Shown: positions 11,021 to 23,136, numbered from the stretch's first letter. The stretch: DNA of 64,000 nt from Puccinellia tenuiflora (GCA_012064385.1 QRDG01000527.1:2941547-3005546); one strand, 5' to 3'. Translations and numbers: made by a program. Notes: generated from the sequence alone by a model not told the origin.

Positions 11021-14000
11021 ATGGGGCTCCCGCACACTGGTGTCCTCATCTTTGGGTTCTTTTGCGTGTTCCAACTGTCACATTCGTCAACAGGTCAGTG
11101 TGTGTTCACTCTAAACTTCTTGGATAGACGCGATTGTTCTCGCCGGCCGTCTTGGTGGTGCTTAAGCTGCGTGCTTATCTCTGCAGACAGTGACTTCGCC
11201 AAGGTCAGGGCGGTGAACCTGGGAGGTTGGCTGGTCGTGGAGGGGTGGATCAAGCCTTCCTTGTTTGATGGCATCCCGAACGGGGACATGCTGGTAGCTC
11301 ATCTCTGGTTCTGATCGGAGCTCATGCTTCGTACAGTGCTGCGCGTTTTGCTTTCTTGTCATGTGACTATTCGTTTGCTTCAGGATGGCGTGCAGGTGCA
11401 GATCAAGTCTGTTGCTCTCCAGAAGTACGTGAGTGCAGCTGGTGGTGGTGGCGGAAACGTGACGGTTGATCAGGGTACTGCTTCGTCATGGGAGACTTTC
11501 AAGGTGAACTGAACTGTCATGGAAAAGTGGGTACTTGGTGGAGAATACGTGAACAGCAGAGTTGATTATATCTTAGTTTGATCCTAATTGCATTTGTCTT
11601 GGCGTTATTTTCAGCTGTGGAGAGTTTCTGATAGTAAATTTCAATTCCGGTGCTTTGGAGGCCAGTTCTTAACAGGAAGTAATGGGGATGTGATCTCAGC
11701 AACTACATATTCACCAGGAGACTCTGAAACATTTTATATCGAACGGAATAATAGAATGCTTCATATCAAGCTTTTAAATGGGAGCTATTTGCAGGTATTG
11801 ATTGTTCTCTCGATATGATCTTGAGATGTCCGCACTCTCATCAGATTCCTTTTGTTAAAATAAAACTAATCAGCTTAAGCATCAGCATTGCCACCAGGAA
11901 AATTGACATATATTCCATTGTTCAGGTTACAAACAATAATCAGCTTACTTCAAATTATCGTTCCCAACCAGGATGGGGTGATGATATGGCAACATTTGAA
12001 ATGACAATTGTTGCCAACAACTTGCATGGAGATTACCAGCTTGCTAATGGGTATGGACCTGAGCAGGCAAAAGTTGTGTTGACTGTAAGTTTCATAATTT
12101 CAGAGTCGTGTCGTCTCCTCCCAGTTTGTAGTGCAGAGTTTCTATTCCATACAAGTCTTGATATATTGTGTTCATTTGCTGTTTTACAAATTTCACAGGA
12201 ACACCGGAAGAGCTTTGTTACTGGAAAAGATTTCTACCTCCTGTCACGAAACAGTATAAATGCAGTCAGGATTCCAGTGGGATGGTGGATTGCGTATGAT
12301 CCTGATCCACCTGCTCCATTTGTTGGTGGCTCCCTCGATACCCTTGATAGAGCATTCTACTGGGCGCAGTAGGTCTAGCCTCTAAACTATTCTTGATTTT
12401 TCTACAAACAAGTATTCCATTTAAGGTTCTGACTTCATCAAATGGTGGATCTGATTTTTGGATCAGGCTTTATGGCTTGAAGTGCATTATCGATCTTCAT
12501 GCGGCTCCTGGATCTCAAAACGGAATGGAGCACAGTGCTAGCAGGGATGGCTCAGTAGATTGGCCTTCAGAGGCTAACATACAGAAAGCACTGGATGTCA
12601 TTAATTTTTTAGCTCAAAGGTAACATGGACTCTTTCACCCTATTTTCTAGTTTGTTATAGAAGAAAATTTGCTTTGTGTAGATGAAATATTTGCTGATGA
12701 TGCCATTTGTAACATGAAGCCATGAGAGTAAAAGCATTAGCAAGTTGGAAAAAGACTGAATTCTCTTTCTCAATAGCGTGAATGATCAATCCTTTCATCG
12801 TTGACAGATGTTACAAATAAAAAGGCAGTGAAAAATGAGCAGTGATAGGCACTACATTTAACACATCCTGGCTTTTCTCCCTTCTCACCGATATGTACTC
12901 TTAGTGAGTAGAATAATATGCGAAAAAGGCAACTTTAGAACATGTTAATAATGTCTGATCTGTTCACTAATCAGGAGATGCATGAAAGTAGAGATTCATG
13001 TTTTTTAGTCACTGACATTTTCTTTAACATGAACAACTCGATTCTACATATCACAACTTTCTCAGTACTAACAAGACCTATTGTGTCTTTATATGCAGGT
13101 ATGCAGACAATCCCTCTCTCCTAGGTATTGAGCTTCTGAATGAGCCTTCCGCAGGAGCAGTCCCGCTAGACACACTAGTTTCGTATTACAAAATAGGCTA
13201 CAAAATTGTACGGAGTTACTCGGAGACAGCTTATGTTATATTCTGCCAGAGGATAGGGAATGCAGATGCAATGGAGCTTTATCAGGCTGATCTGGGTCCA
13301 ACTAACACAGTTGTGGACTTGCATTACTACAATCTGTTTGATCCTTATTATGAGAAGCTTAATGCAACAGAGAACATACGGTTTGTTTACAAGGACAGAC
13401 TGCCCCAAGTGCAAGCTTTGAATGGTGCAAATGGGCCTCTCGTTTTCATTGGTAGGTACTGGAAAGTAAATTTTTATCCATTTTTCAATATGTAATACAT
13501 CTTATATATCTACTTTAAAATAATTCAAACATGTCATTTGGATAATTTAACATTAGGATTTTTCAATTAACCCTACTCGTTACAAAGACTTGCTATGTCA
13601 TTATTCAGGAGAGTGGGTAAACGAATGGAATGTGGCAAACGCTTCACAAACTCAATACCAATTATTTGGAAAAGCTCAATTGGAGGTCTTCGGAGAAGCC
13701 TCCTTTGGCTGGTCTTATTGGACAGTCAGGTGCAACAGTGTGCATTGGGATTATGAATGGAACATAAGGAATAGGTATCTTATTATTGGTAAGCAGTTTG
13801 TTCTTCACCTGCCTTCAACGTCCAGTCACTTCAACGAAACAATTTACTACCATCACATAAAATGGTGTTACATGACTATTATTTTTTCCTCGTTACATCA
13901 AGTCATTATGTATCAATGCAGGCATGCATCATGTTATGTTCAATTAAACCTGTTTATCATATTACTTGTCCTGACGACAGTGACTGATGGCTTATGGACT

Positions 14001-15615
14001 GAGTGACTCTGCTAGAACTAGAGAAATAGAGATGCTGAGTGGGATCGATCCATTTACCAGTTGAGTTTGGAGTAACTTGTCAGTCCATCCTGGTTCATTT
14101 GCTCGACAAAAACTGGAGCAGATGTATAGAATGAACTACCAGTTGAGTTGAAACAATCTTGCAAAGAAAAATATTTGGAAGCAACTTTATTTAACCAAGA
14201 GAAGTGGCCCAATGGGCCGACCCACTTGCATCCCTAGCTAGAACCTATTAGATAAACTCCAGGGGTTGCCCCCCCCCCCCAGGGTATCCGGCGATGGCCT
14301 TTTGGCCCTTCCGTCGGCGCTCCCCGAGCCTTGGGGAGGCCACGGTTCCTGGTCGCCCCCCAAGCCGTTTTTTTTTTTTTTGAAACAACATGTTCCCGCT
14401 ACAAATCAGCGATCAAGTTCGGTGATCTAGCCACAAAGTTTGGCGACAAAAAATTTCACAAGTTTGGTGAACAAGACACAATTCGGCGATCAAAAGCGGC
14501 CACAAATTGGCCGTCGAACGAACGATGCTCAAACAGCCGGCTCGTCGTCGTCCACTTGCACCACGACATGGTCGGCCGATGGTGGTGCAGGGCTCGGTGA
14601 CGATGATGCCCGTTGTGGCGGTGCTCGGAGACGATTTCGTGGTAGAGCTTTCTGTTGGCGGAGTCGGCGTCGGAGTCGGAGTCGGGGGCGGCGCTGGTAT
14701 CTCATTCAGGATGAGGTCCCGTTGGCCCATGTACCACGTCTTGATCTTGTCGTCCATCGTCGCCGGGTCGGCGCTCATGAGGAACGCCAGATCCATGTTC
14801 CTCTTTTTGGCCGTGACGTTGGTCTTGAGGAGCTCGATCTTCACGTCTTGTTTCTGCATCAGCTGCGACCACCTCGCCTCGCACTTCTCCTCCCTCTGGA
14901 CGGCGTGAGTCTTGGCGTCGGCGATGCACCGCTCGATCGACGAGTGTAGCCTTTCTGTCGCCGGCCGGCCGGCCGCCCCCGTCCTCTGCGCCGCCGGTGG
15001 CTCGTGGGTTGTTAAATTTCTTCGGCGCCATTGGAGATGGTTCTGGCGCGCGCGACGAGAAATGGCGGGAGGTGCGGGATATGGAGAAGGAGGAAATGGA
15101 GGGAGCCGCAAAAATCCGGCGGGAATCAGTGTTGTCTCGCCGACAGGGCTGGCTCGCGCGGCTTTTCCCTTATGCCGGCGCCCCCAGGCCAAACCCAACG
15201 CGGTGGGTTCGGGCTGGGAACACCGGATAACTTTTCGGCCAAATCCGGCGAAAAACGAGACCCTTGGGGGGCGACTGGGAGGAAAATCGCCCGCCGACAT
15301 AAAAAAAGTGGTCCTGGGGGCTCTGGGGGGGGGGGGGGGGGGGGGGGGGGGCTGGAGTTGCTCTTAGATGAACTGCAGCATTCCTCTGCTATTGTTACAG
15401 ACGCTCGCGTAGCAAAAAAAAAAAAAAAATATTCGTGTTTCTTAATCCAGCTATTATTTCCTTTTGCTGTTTACCTCAATAAATTTTGTGTGTCCTTTGT
15501 CAAGTCTGAACATGGTATATATTTTTCCTCTGCAGGCGGTTCGGTACTGGAACGCCCACACTACATGATTCTTGTGGCAGGATGCCTCTCGTATCTTGTG
15601 TCTATATTAACATGA
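11021..15615 (+). CDS. GH5 beta-glycosidase with fascin-like domain (glucan 1,3-beta-glucosidase-like)
   Basis: I read ten exons, all with GT-AG introns and consistent phase: 11021-11093, 11187-11293, 11384-11503, 11615-11794, 11926-12084, 12199-12368, 12467-12619, 13099-13451, 13609-13788 and 15536-15615. They give about 524 residues. Residues 1-24 look like a secretion signal. Residues about 61-213 form the fascin-like domain, inserted after AVNLGGWLV. The rest is a GH5 barrel: DLHAAPGSQNG, the acid/base Glu of LLNEP (about E336) and the nucleophile Glu of FIGEW (about E440). The C-terminus is hydrophobic. The order matches plant proteins like rice GH5BG, a stress-linked secreted beta-glycosidase (family knowledge). 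The substrate cannot be told from sequence. The last intron holds a Harbinger insertion. No frame break is seen, so the gene looks intact. The start is the first Met before the signal peptide. Confidence 0.9.
14251..15363 (-). mobile_element. PIF/Harbinger-type element in the last intron of the GH5 gene
   Basis: Terminal inverted repeats GATAAACTCCAG (14251) and CTGGAGTTGCTC (ending 15363) are flanked on both sides by TTA (14248-14250 and 15364-15366), the 3-bp duplication of PIF/Harbinger. A 12-base C-run lies inside the left end and a 27-base G-run inside the right end. It carries a minus-strand ORF1-type fragment but no transposase, so it is non-autonomous. Confidence 0.8.
14500..15031 (-). 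pseudogene. Harbinger ORF1-type Myb/NAM-associated C-terminal protein, fragment
   Basis: Minus-strand frames read a basic Lys/Glu-rich helix and the signature KIELLKTNVTAKKRN, DLAFLMSADPATMDD and WYMGQRDLILNE, then a Pro/Thr tail. I know this arrangement from the C-terminal domain of the Myb/SANT-like DNA-binding proteins that accompany Harbinger transposases and their many grass copies. The N-terminal part (MAPKKFNN...) lies in another frame, so a frameshift near 14950-14960 breaks it, and the Myb domain is absent. Confidence 0.6.
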
Positions 15616-16129
15616 TACTGGAAAACATGCAGCCAAAAAAGTAGTCTAATACCCATCTAAAAGGAAGATGTCTGATAGTGTCTCTCTAATTTTGAGGCGT
15701 TATTCATTCACAAAAAGTTGATGTGAAGAGTTTCGGAATGTAGGCGTGTTATTTTTGTCAAACATACATGTACTGTTCATTGGTCAGCCAATCATTTTCA
15801 ACTTCACCGGAATTGAGAAAATACAGTGCATGGGTGCAGCCTTTGCTGAACCTCTGACTCTGAAGTCTCCGAACTTATCTGAACTCCGAAGCAAACCAAC
15901 TTGCTAACTGGGGGCTGGTTGCAAATTGTTCCCTAAGTAAAGTTCTCATTGGTGTTTCACATTTTTAGAAGAAAGTTTTGTGCACGCCTACCAAATAGTT
16001 TCAACGCTTCCTAAAGAAGAAGAAAAGGCTGGTTGACTGGGCAGGCTTTCAAAGTGCTCGGAACTCATATACTGTGATAGTATCTTAAATATTGGTGATG
16101 CAGCAGGGAAATATGCATCTGAACTCAGA
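15616..16129. other. 3' flank of the GH5 gene
   Basis: AT-rich sequence that probably contains the 3' UTR. I see no unambiguous polyadenylation signal and no other gene. Confidence 0.35.
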
Positions 16130-16466
16130 GGCATCTGCCCCGGTTTCAAAAACCATATTTCCACATGCTAAAATAATTTGAAAAAAATCCCGGGCATACA
16201 CATCCATATTATATGGCGGCGCAAAAAGTTTCATCAATAAATGATCATTGGTCTAGGTGAAAAAGATAAAAGAATATCTGAAACAAGTTTTTTTTTCAAG
16301 CACAAAAATTTGTCTTTTTTGCGCCGCCAAAATAAAAGTTTTTTTCCACAAAACTTTATGCCGCACACATATTTCGGTGAGATGTACACATAAAATTTTA
16401 TTTCGAATTTTTACACAATTTAAAACATGTTTAAAATGCATATTTCAAAAAACAGGGGCAGATGCC
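16130..16466. mobile_element. MITE with GGCATCTGCCCC terminal inverted repeats
   Basis: GGCATCTGCCCC at 16130-16141 is perfectly inverted as GGGGCAGATGCC at 16455-16466. The 337-bp interior is AT-rich and has a further inverted pair around GGCGGCGCAAAAA near 16215 and GCGCCGCC near 16321. No target duplication is evident, so the superfamily is open. Confidence 0.65.
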
Positions 16467-16490
16467 CCCATGTTCAGAAAATGCACTCTC

Positions 16491-16561
16491 TGATGCAGCA
16501 AGCCTTCACTTTCTGTGAGACACCGAACGTTGGTGATGCAGCAAGCCTTCACTTTCTGTGA
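16491..16561 (+). repeat. Tandem duplication of about 28 bp
   Basis: TGATGCAGCAAGCCTTCACT and the following TTTCTGTGA occur at 16491-16519 and again at 16534-16561. A less exact relative starts near 16096. Confidence 0.7.
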
Positions 16562-16931
16562 TACTAGTATCTTAAATATTTGGTCCTGCTAGTTGGTTCA
16601 AAAAATAAGTACTGGCAGTTACAGACCAATTATTACGGCAATCGCTGTTCAGCCAGACACGTACGTTCATGGCAGGTTTTTCATGCGTTTGGACCATACT
16701 TGAGTCCCGTAGACTCGTAGCCCCCATCTCGACGCAAAGCACCTACTCCTGCCAGGTCACCAACAATGGTCCATATCTCACTCGTGCCACGGTCACGAAC
16801 GAGGTGTACCAAACCCTGGCGAAGAAAACGCACGCCCTCCGAATTTTCGTTTCTTCTTTCCGCAGCTGTCGGCTTTGACCTTCACGGATCTGGCCCGCCC
16901 GGTAGTAAACGTCGCCGTTCTTTCATGCCCA
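16562..16931. other. Target region of the copia insertion, no gene recognised
   Basis: Moderately GC-rich. An open frame from 16669 to 16878 shows no known motif. The sequence continues at 21794 beyond the copia element. Confidence 0.35.
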
Positions 16932-17096
16932 TGATAAACTGTGTAATACTCTAACTTAGACATACGGTATGGTAATTGTATAAACTATCCGTATCTGACT
17001 CTAACTCCTGTACACTTGTATTTACCTATATATACTACTAAGGCCAGCCCGTGTGGAGCTGTGCGCTACCCTACCAAACCCTACCTCTGTCTTTTA
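16932..17096 (+). repeat. 5' LTR of the copia element
   Basis: 165 bp from TGATAAACTG to CTTTTA. It does not end in the usual CA; the boundary is set by the primer site that follows and by the 3' copy. A TATATATAC motif near 17030 may serve as TATA box. Confidence 0.9.
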
Positions 17097-17108
17097 TGGT
17101 ATCAGAGC
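17097..17108 (+). other. Primer-binding site (initiator Met tRNA type)
   Basis: TGGTATCAGAGC lies directly after the 5' LTR and is the usual copia primer site complementary to the 3' end of initiator methionine tRNA. Confidence 0.9.
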
Positions 17109-17189
17109 CTAACTCCTGATCGCTTCCGCTCTACTCGCCGCCGCCGCGATCTACTCGCTGCCGCTGCAATCCACTCGTCGACGTCCACG

Positions 17190-20100
17190 ATGACAGCTCC
17201 TGCTTTGTCGTCCAATAGCTCCCCATCTGTCTTTAGCTCGGGCAACTCCGGCTCCGCTGGTTCTTCCTCGAGCAAGGGCGCTGCCTCCATGGCGTCACGT
17301 ATACCCAGTACGCCGGTTACCTTGGCAAATCAGATCACCATCCGCCTCTCCAGCGAGAACTACATCTACTGGCGTACACAGGTTGCGCCAATTCTTCGTT
17401 CCAATCTGATCTATGGGTTCGTTGACGGCACGCTCAAGTGTCCGCCGGAGGAGATCCCGAACCCTGACAAGAAAGAGGGCGATGCAGAGACCATCGTCAA
17501 CCCTCAGTACCTAGCATGGCATCAACAGGATCAGGCTATCCTCTCCGCCATCGTCTCCTCTCTTACAGAGCCGGTGATCGGGATGGTAACCCTGGCCACT
17601 ACCTCTCATGAAGCTTGGGAAACCCTAGAGGTCAGCTTCGCTACACAGTCTACTGCTCGGGTCATGGAGATCCGTGGCAAGCTCAACAAAGCAAGAAAGC
17701 TCGAGGGGACTGCTACTGCCTTCTTCAACAAAATTAAGGGGATGGCCGATACCCTGGCTTCGATGGGTCAACCCCTTCGTCCTGAAGAGTTCAACTCTTA
17801 CCTTCTTGCTGGTCTGGATGGTGAGTACGATGCACTTGCTGATCGTGTATCTGCTCGTCCCATCAATGATCCGATGCCGATACGAGATGTCTTTGCTCAG
17901 CTGCTCAACGCCGAATAGCGAATCGAAGCCAGGCGGGCTGAGATGAGTGCAGATATCAACCATGCGGCCCATTACTCGTCACAGTCTGGTGGTCGGCCAC
18001 AGCCTTCACCGCAGTATAGGCCGGACCAGCAGCCCAAGCCCACTTACCAGACTACTCCGCCAGCAGGCCAAGGAGGCCGTCGTGATTCTGGCCAGCGGCC
18101 GCAAGGTGGCAACACAGGAGGACAAGGTTCAGGAGCTCGGCCAATTTGTCAAATTTGTGGCAAAGTTGGTCACGTGGCCTCGTGCTGTTTTAAACGATTC
18201 CAGAAAAATTTTCTCGGAGTTGGCAATGATGGGCGCAATATGGAGCGGCAACTCGCTGCTCTCTCCACCACTACTCATGCTGGGACTACCTCTTCCTATC
18301 CAGTTGATCCAAACTGGTACGCCGATACTGGAGCAACGGATCATCTCACCAACGACATCACGCATGTTACCATGAAGGAACCATACCATGGCAAGGATCA
18401 TGTTCAGACAGCCAACGGTACAGGTATGCGCATTACACATATTGGTCAGTCAATAATTCCTACACCTTCACAACCGTTACATCTCAAAAATATTCTCCAT
18501 GTTCCCTCTGTTACCCGCAATCTCCTCTCGGTTAAAAAATTTGCACTTGATAATAATGTCTTCTTTGAGTTTCACCCTTGGTATTTTCTTGTTAAGGACC
18601 GGGCTACGAGGCGGGTTCTTCTTAGAGGGGGATGTCGTGGTGGTCTCTATACTCTTGATGTGTCAGCCGTCAAGCAAGTTTTCAGCGTTCTTAAGGTGTC
18701 CCGGGATCGGTGGCATTCTCGTTTAGGACATCCAGCCACTCCGATTGTTCAACATATTCTTCATCGTCATGAGCTTCCATCTATCTCCATTAATAAAACT
18801 GTAGTTTGTGATGCATGTCAGCAGGGCAAGAGTCATCAGTTACCTTTTTCCCTGTCTAGTCGTGTTACTAGTTCTCCCCTTGAGATTATATATTCAGATG
18901 TATGGGGTCCTGCCCAAACTTCTGTTAGTGGACATCAGTTTTATGTCAGTTTTATTGATGCTTATAGTCATTTTACATGGCTCTATCTTCTTAAGCACAA
19001 ATCTGATGTGTTCCGTGTTTTCCTTCAGTTTCAACAACATGTCGAACGCCTATTAAACAAGAAAATTATACATGTTCAAACTGATTGGGGTGGCGAATAT
19101 CATAGGCTGAACAAGTTCTTTACCGATATTGGTGTCTCTCATCGTGTTTCCTGTCCCCATACTCATCAACAGAACGGTACTGCTGAACGCAAACACCGTC
19201 ATGTTGTTGAAACAGGTCTCACACTTCTAGCTCATGCGTCGATGCCATATTGTTACTGGAGTGATGCTTTCTCTACTGCTTGTTTCCTTATTAATTGTCT
19301 TCCGAGCCGTGTTATCAACATGCAAACACCGATAGAACGTCTTTTAGGTGAAACTCCTGATTATACTTTCTTTAAAGTCTTCGGTTGTGCTTGTTGGCCA
19401 CATCTCCGTCCATATAATCAACGGAAATTAGAGTTTCGCTCCAAACAATGTGTCTTCCTTGGTTACAGTTCCTTACACAAGGGTTACAAGTGTCTCCATA
19501 TACCCACCAATCGAGTTTATATTTCACGTGATGTTGTGTTCGATGAGTCTGTTTTTCCGTTCTCTAAAATCCCATCCACCACTACTCCACCATTATCATC
19601 CACTTCACCTTTACTTTCTGACCAATTTGTTGATGCTGCATATACCCCCTCGTTGTTGTCTAACCATGGTGCAGGTTTGGGACGAGGAGCTCGCATTGAA
19701 TTACTTACCGATGAGCCAGACGTGGCTGCTGCATCTCGCGCTGATGCGGACGTCGATCTGCATGGCTCCCATGCAAATGGGGCCGACTCTGACCCAGCCA
19801 CGCCGTCTCGCTCCTCTGGCCCATCTACTGGGCAGGCCTCGTCATCCCCGGCCCATTCCCCGGGATCTGCTACGTCTACGACAGATGCTCCTGTGTCTAC
19901 TGCTTCGACGCCTCCTGCACCTGATATTGTTGAGCCGCTCCCTGTGCTTAATACGGCACCACTCAGCAGGCCTGTTACGAGGCTTCAGCGCGGCATTCGA
20001 CAAGCGAAAAATCGCACTGATGGCACGATTGCATGGAATACTACACGCATGGATACGACTCTTGTTGATACTGAGCCGCGTGATCATCGAGCGGCTCTTG

Positions 20101-21629
20101 CATCGCCGCACTGGAGGACAGCTATGGAAGCTGAATTCGATGCCCTACAGCGCAACAAGACCTGGCATCTTGTTCCGCCTCGTCCTGGTGTTAACATTAT
20201 TGACTGCAAATGGGTGTTCAAGATTAAGAAAAAGGCTGACGGCTCAATTGACAGATACAAAGCTCGATTGGTGGCAAAGGGGTTCAAGCAACGTTACGGT
20301 CTAGACTACGAGGATACCTTCAGTCCTGTTGTTAAACCTACAACAATTCGACTGCTTCTTTCTATGGCTCTTACTCAAGGATGGCATCTTCGTCAGTTAG
20401 ATATACAGAATGCGTTTTTACATGGAATTCTTGAAGAAGAGGTGTTCATGCGTCAACCTCCTGGCTTTGAGGATCCAAATTATTCTGGTTACTTGTGTCA
20501 TCTTGACAAGGCTCTTTATGGATTGAAACAAGCTCCACGTGCCTGGCATGCTCGCCTCAGTTCTGTACTTGCTGGTCTCGGTTTTACACCATCCACGGCT
20601 GATACTTCCTTGTTCATACTGCGCCGACCTGATGTCATACTTTATCTACTCGTCTATGTGGATGACATCATTGTGGTGAGTTCATCTACTATTGCTGCTG
20701 ATCGCCTTGTTCACCAGCTTGGTACTTCGTTTGCACTTACGGATCTTGGCTCTCTACACTATTTTCTTGGCATTGAGGTACATACACTTGGTCGAAAAAT
20801 TCTTATGAATCAGCCCAAGTATGCATCCGAGATATTACAGCGTGCAGGTTTGCACAAATGCACTCCGGTATCTACTCCCATGGCTTCTACTGACAGACTG
20901 TCTGCTACTGATGGTACTCTCCTCTCTGCTGATGATTCTACTCGTTACCGCAGTATTGTTGGAGGTTTACAGTATCTTACCATGACTCGTCCAGATATCT
21001 CGTTTGCTGTTAACAAAGTCTGTCAGTACCTTCATGCTCCTCGGTGTTCTCATTGGTCAGCGGTCAAACGTATCTTACGTTATGTGAAGGGCACTATTTC
21101 CAATGGTTTGCTCCTTCAGCCTTCTCGTACAGCGCCCGATCTTCTGTCTGCCTTCTCAGATGCAGATTGGGCTGGCAATTCTGATGACCGGCGATCAACG
21201 GGGGGTTTTGCTATCTTCTATGGTGGCAATCTTGTTTCCTGGAGTGCGCGTAAACATGCTACAGTTTCTCGGTCCAGTACAGAGTCTGAGTATAAAGCAC
21301 TTGCTAATGCAACTGCTGAACTTATTTGGGTACAGGCATTGCTTGCTGAACTTGGAGTATCACAGAGTAGTCCACCTGTCTTATGGTGTGACAATATTGG
21401 AGCAACTTTTCTCTCTTCCAACCCAGTTTTCCATGCACGAACGAAACATATTGAGGTAGATTTTCATTTCGTGCGAGAACGAGTTGCTCAGAAGTTGCTT
21501 CAGATCAGATTTATTTCTTCCAAGGATCAGTTGGCAGATATTTTCACTAAACCTCTTCCACTACCGCTGTTTACCTTCTGTAAGCGCAATCTCAACTTAC
21601 ATAGTCCTGTTGAGATTGAGGGAGGGTGA
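17190..21629 (+). pseudogene. Ty1/copia gag-pol polyprotein, one nonsense codon
   Basis: One frame of 1479 codons runs from MTAPALSSN at 17190 to TGA at 21627-21629. It is interrupted once, by TAG at 17916-17918 (codon 243) inside gag, in the context LLNAE-stop-RIEARRAE. A CAG-to-TAG change is the simplest cause. Domains in order: gag; CCHC knuckle CQICGKVGHVASC (from residue 320); protease DTG at about 379; integrase zinc finger and core with TDWGGEY and GTAERKH; reverse transcriptase with YVDD at about 1156-1159; RNase H with DADWAG, STESEY and the ending DIFTKPLP. All key residues that I can see are present. Readthrough of the TAG cannot be excluded. An earlier in-frame Met at 17016 lies inside the LTR and is not the start. 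Confidence 0.93.
21610..21626 (+). other. Polypurine tract of the copia element
   Basis: GAGATTGAGGGAGGG ends directly at the first base of the 3' LTR and would prime plus-strand synthesis. Confidence 0.8.
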
Positions 21630-21793
21630 TAAACTGTGTAATACTCTAACTTAGACATACGGTATGGTAATTGTATAAACCATCCGTATCTGACTCTAAC
21701 TCCTGTGCACTTGTATTTACCTATATATACTACCAAGGCCAGCCCGTGTGGAGCTGTGCGCTACCCTACCAAACCCTACCTCTTTGTCTTTTA
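21627..21793 (+). repeat. 3' LTR of the copia element
   Basis: 167 bp, differing from the 5' LTR by three transitions and a 2-bp indel. Its first three bases TGA are also the stop codon of the polyprotein. Confidence 0.9.
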
Positions 21794-21905
21794 GCCCACG
21801 CAAAGGTCGTTTAGTTTGTCATCAGTCATCACCGCCGGCTCATTATCCTCATCCACTACACTGGTTACAATAATTAGAAGATCAGTGGGAAGCACACTAT
21901 GATTA

Positions 21906-22795
21906 TAGCCGATCCCTCAAAACCAGTCAGGGGAGTAAACATTTTGTTTTAAGTCGTTAAACCACACCCTAAATGATGCCTCAAAAACTTTGGTAAAATT
22001 TTAAGAGTCAACCAAAAAAAAAAAACATCCCAACTCTCCTATTTTTACTCCTCCGCGAACTTTAGAGGAGTAAAATTTTCATTTTCCTTTTTTCCTGTCC
22101 GCCACTACGCAGCCTTGGTGACCGGGAAAATGAAACCCACCAACACCCTCGCAACTCCGGTGACCCTTGCCGGCGCCAGAATCTTGCCGGCAGCGAGGAA
22201 CTTCATAAAATTAGTTAGATAAAATCGGTAAGTGACTCCATTGCACTGCTCGTGAGGATCGCGGAGCAGCCGAGCGGCGAGACGGTCGTCCTGGCCAGTT
22301 CGGAGCTCGTCATGAGCCTTGTCGACTTCCGCGGCGGGTCGTCGTCTCGATCGGGGAAGGACCAATGTGTGGTGCTGGCTCCCTGCGCCCTGATGGGCAA
22401 AATGTCGAGGCTGATGCATGCGTTGTACGCGCCCATCACCGACTGCAGCCCTATGGCGGACAAGAAAGCTAGGTGGCTCATCGACAAAATCCACCAGGTC
22501 TACAAGCAGCGCCAACCGCCGCCGCTGGTCGCACCGTCGGCTGGTGAACGTGTCATTCGAGTATAACGTATGGACATTGTGCCACCCATTCCATTATAAA
22601 AAGCAACAACGTAGAAGAAGCAAGAAGGAAGAAGATGTAGAGGGACTTTCATGTGGGGTCACTTTGTTTGAGGAGTCAAATTTGAGGGATAAGTTAGGTA
22701 CAGTCACCGTTAGAGGAGGAAATTTTACTCCTCTAAGTTTACTCCAACGTTTGTCGGTCTAAATAATAAGCGATCGGCTAGAGATGCCCTCAATC
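21906..22795. mobile_element. Possible non-autonomous DNA transposon with a captured GC-rich core
   Basis: The left end (TAGCCGATCCCTC, then GGAGTAAAC) and the reverse complement of the right end (TAGCCGATCGCTT, then GGAGTAAAC) are similar. ACTCCTC-containing motifs recur inside both ends. The core 22100-22560 is GC-rich, with open frames on both strands but no domain I recognise. The layout resembles elements that have captured a host fragment. Target duplication was not established. Confidence 0.4.
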
Positions 22796-23136
22796 AAAGC
22801 AAAAGGTGATGGTGCAGTAAAGGGCGTGATGTAAAAGAGTATCTTGTTTACCCCTTAGGGTTTCTCTATTACCGCACGACGATGGGCGGCAAGACCAAGG
22901 TTCACCTCGGAATCAGTTCTAGACTAAATCTCCCCTTCACTATGTCCTCATTAATTCTGATCTCTCCCCTCGCAATCACCTTGTTGGTTGCCTTGTTCGG
23001 TCTTGTGATGGACTAGGGTTTTAGGGTTGGCGAGTGGTGATAGGGCATGTTCTATGCTAGATCGGTATGTCATATCGAAGATCAGCGATGAGCGGTGGGT
23101 GCATATAAAAGGGGTGGGCGACGGTAGGTCGCGGGA
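22796..23136. other. Intergenic spacer
   Basis: No gene or repeat recognised. Confidence 0.4.

Larger units (their letters stand above)
16932..21793 (+). mobile_element. Complete Ty1/copia retrotransposon with short LTRs
   Basis: Both LTRs are present (165 and 167 bp), beginning TGATAAACTG. The flanks 16927-16931 and 21794-21798 are both GCCCA, a perfect 5-bp target duplication. A methionine-initiator type primer site follows the 5' LTR and a purine tract precedes the 3' LTR. Domain order GAG-PR-INT-RT-RNase H defines Ty1/copia. Only three transitions and one 2-bp indel separate the LTRs, so insertion was recent. Confidence 0.96.

Noticed and set aside
10670..11314. 214-codon open frame
   Set aside because: It runs through intron 1 of the GH5 gene. 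Splice sites and the signal peptide at 11021 explain the region better.
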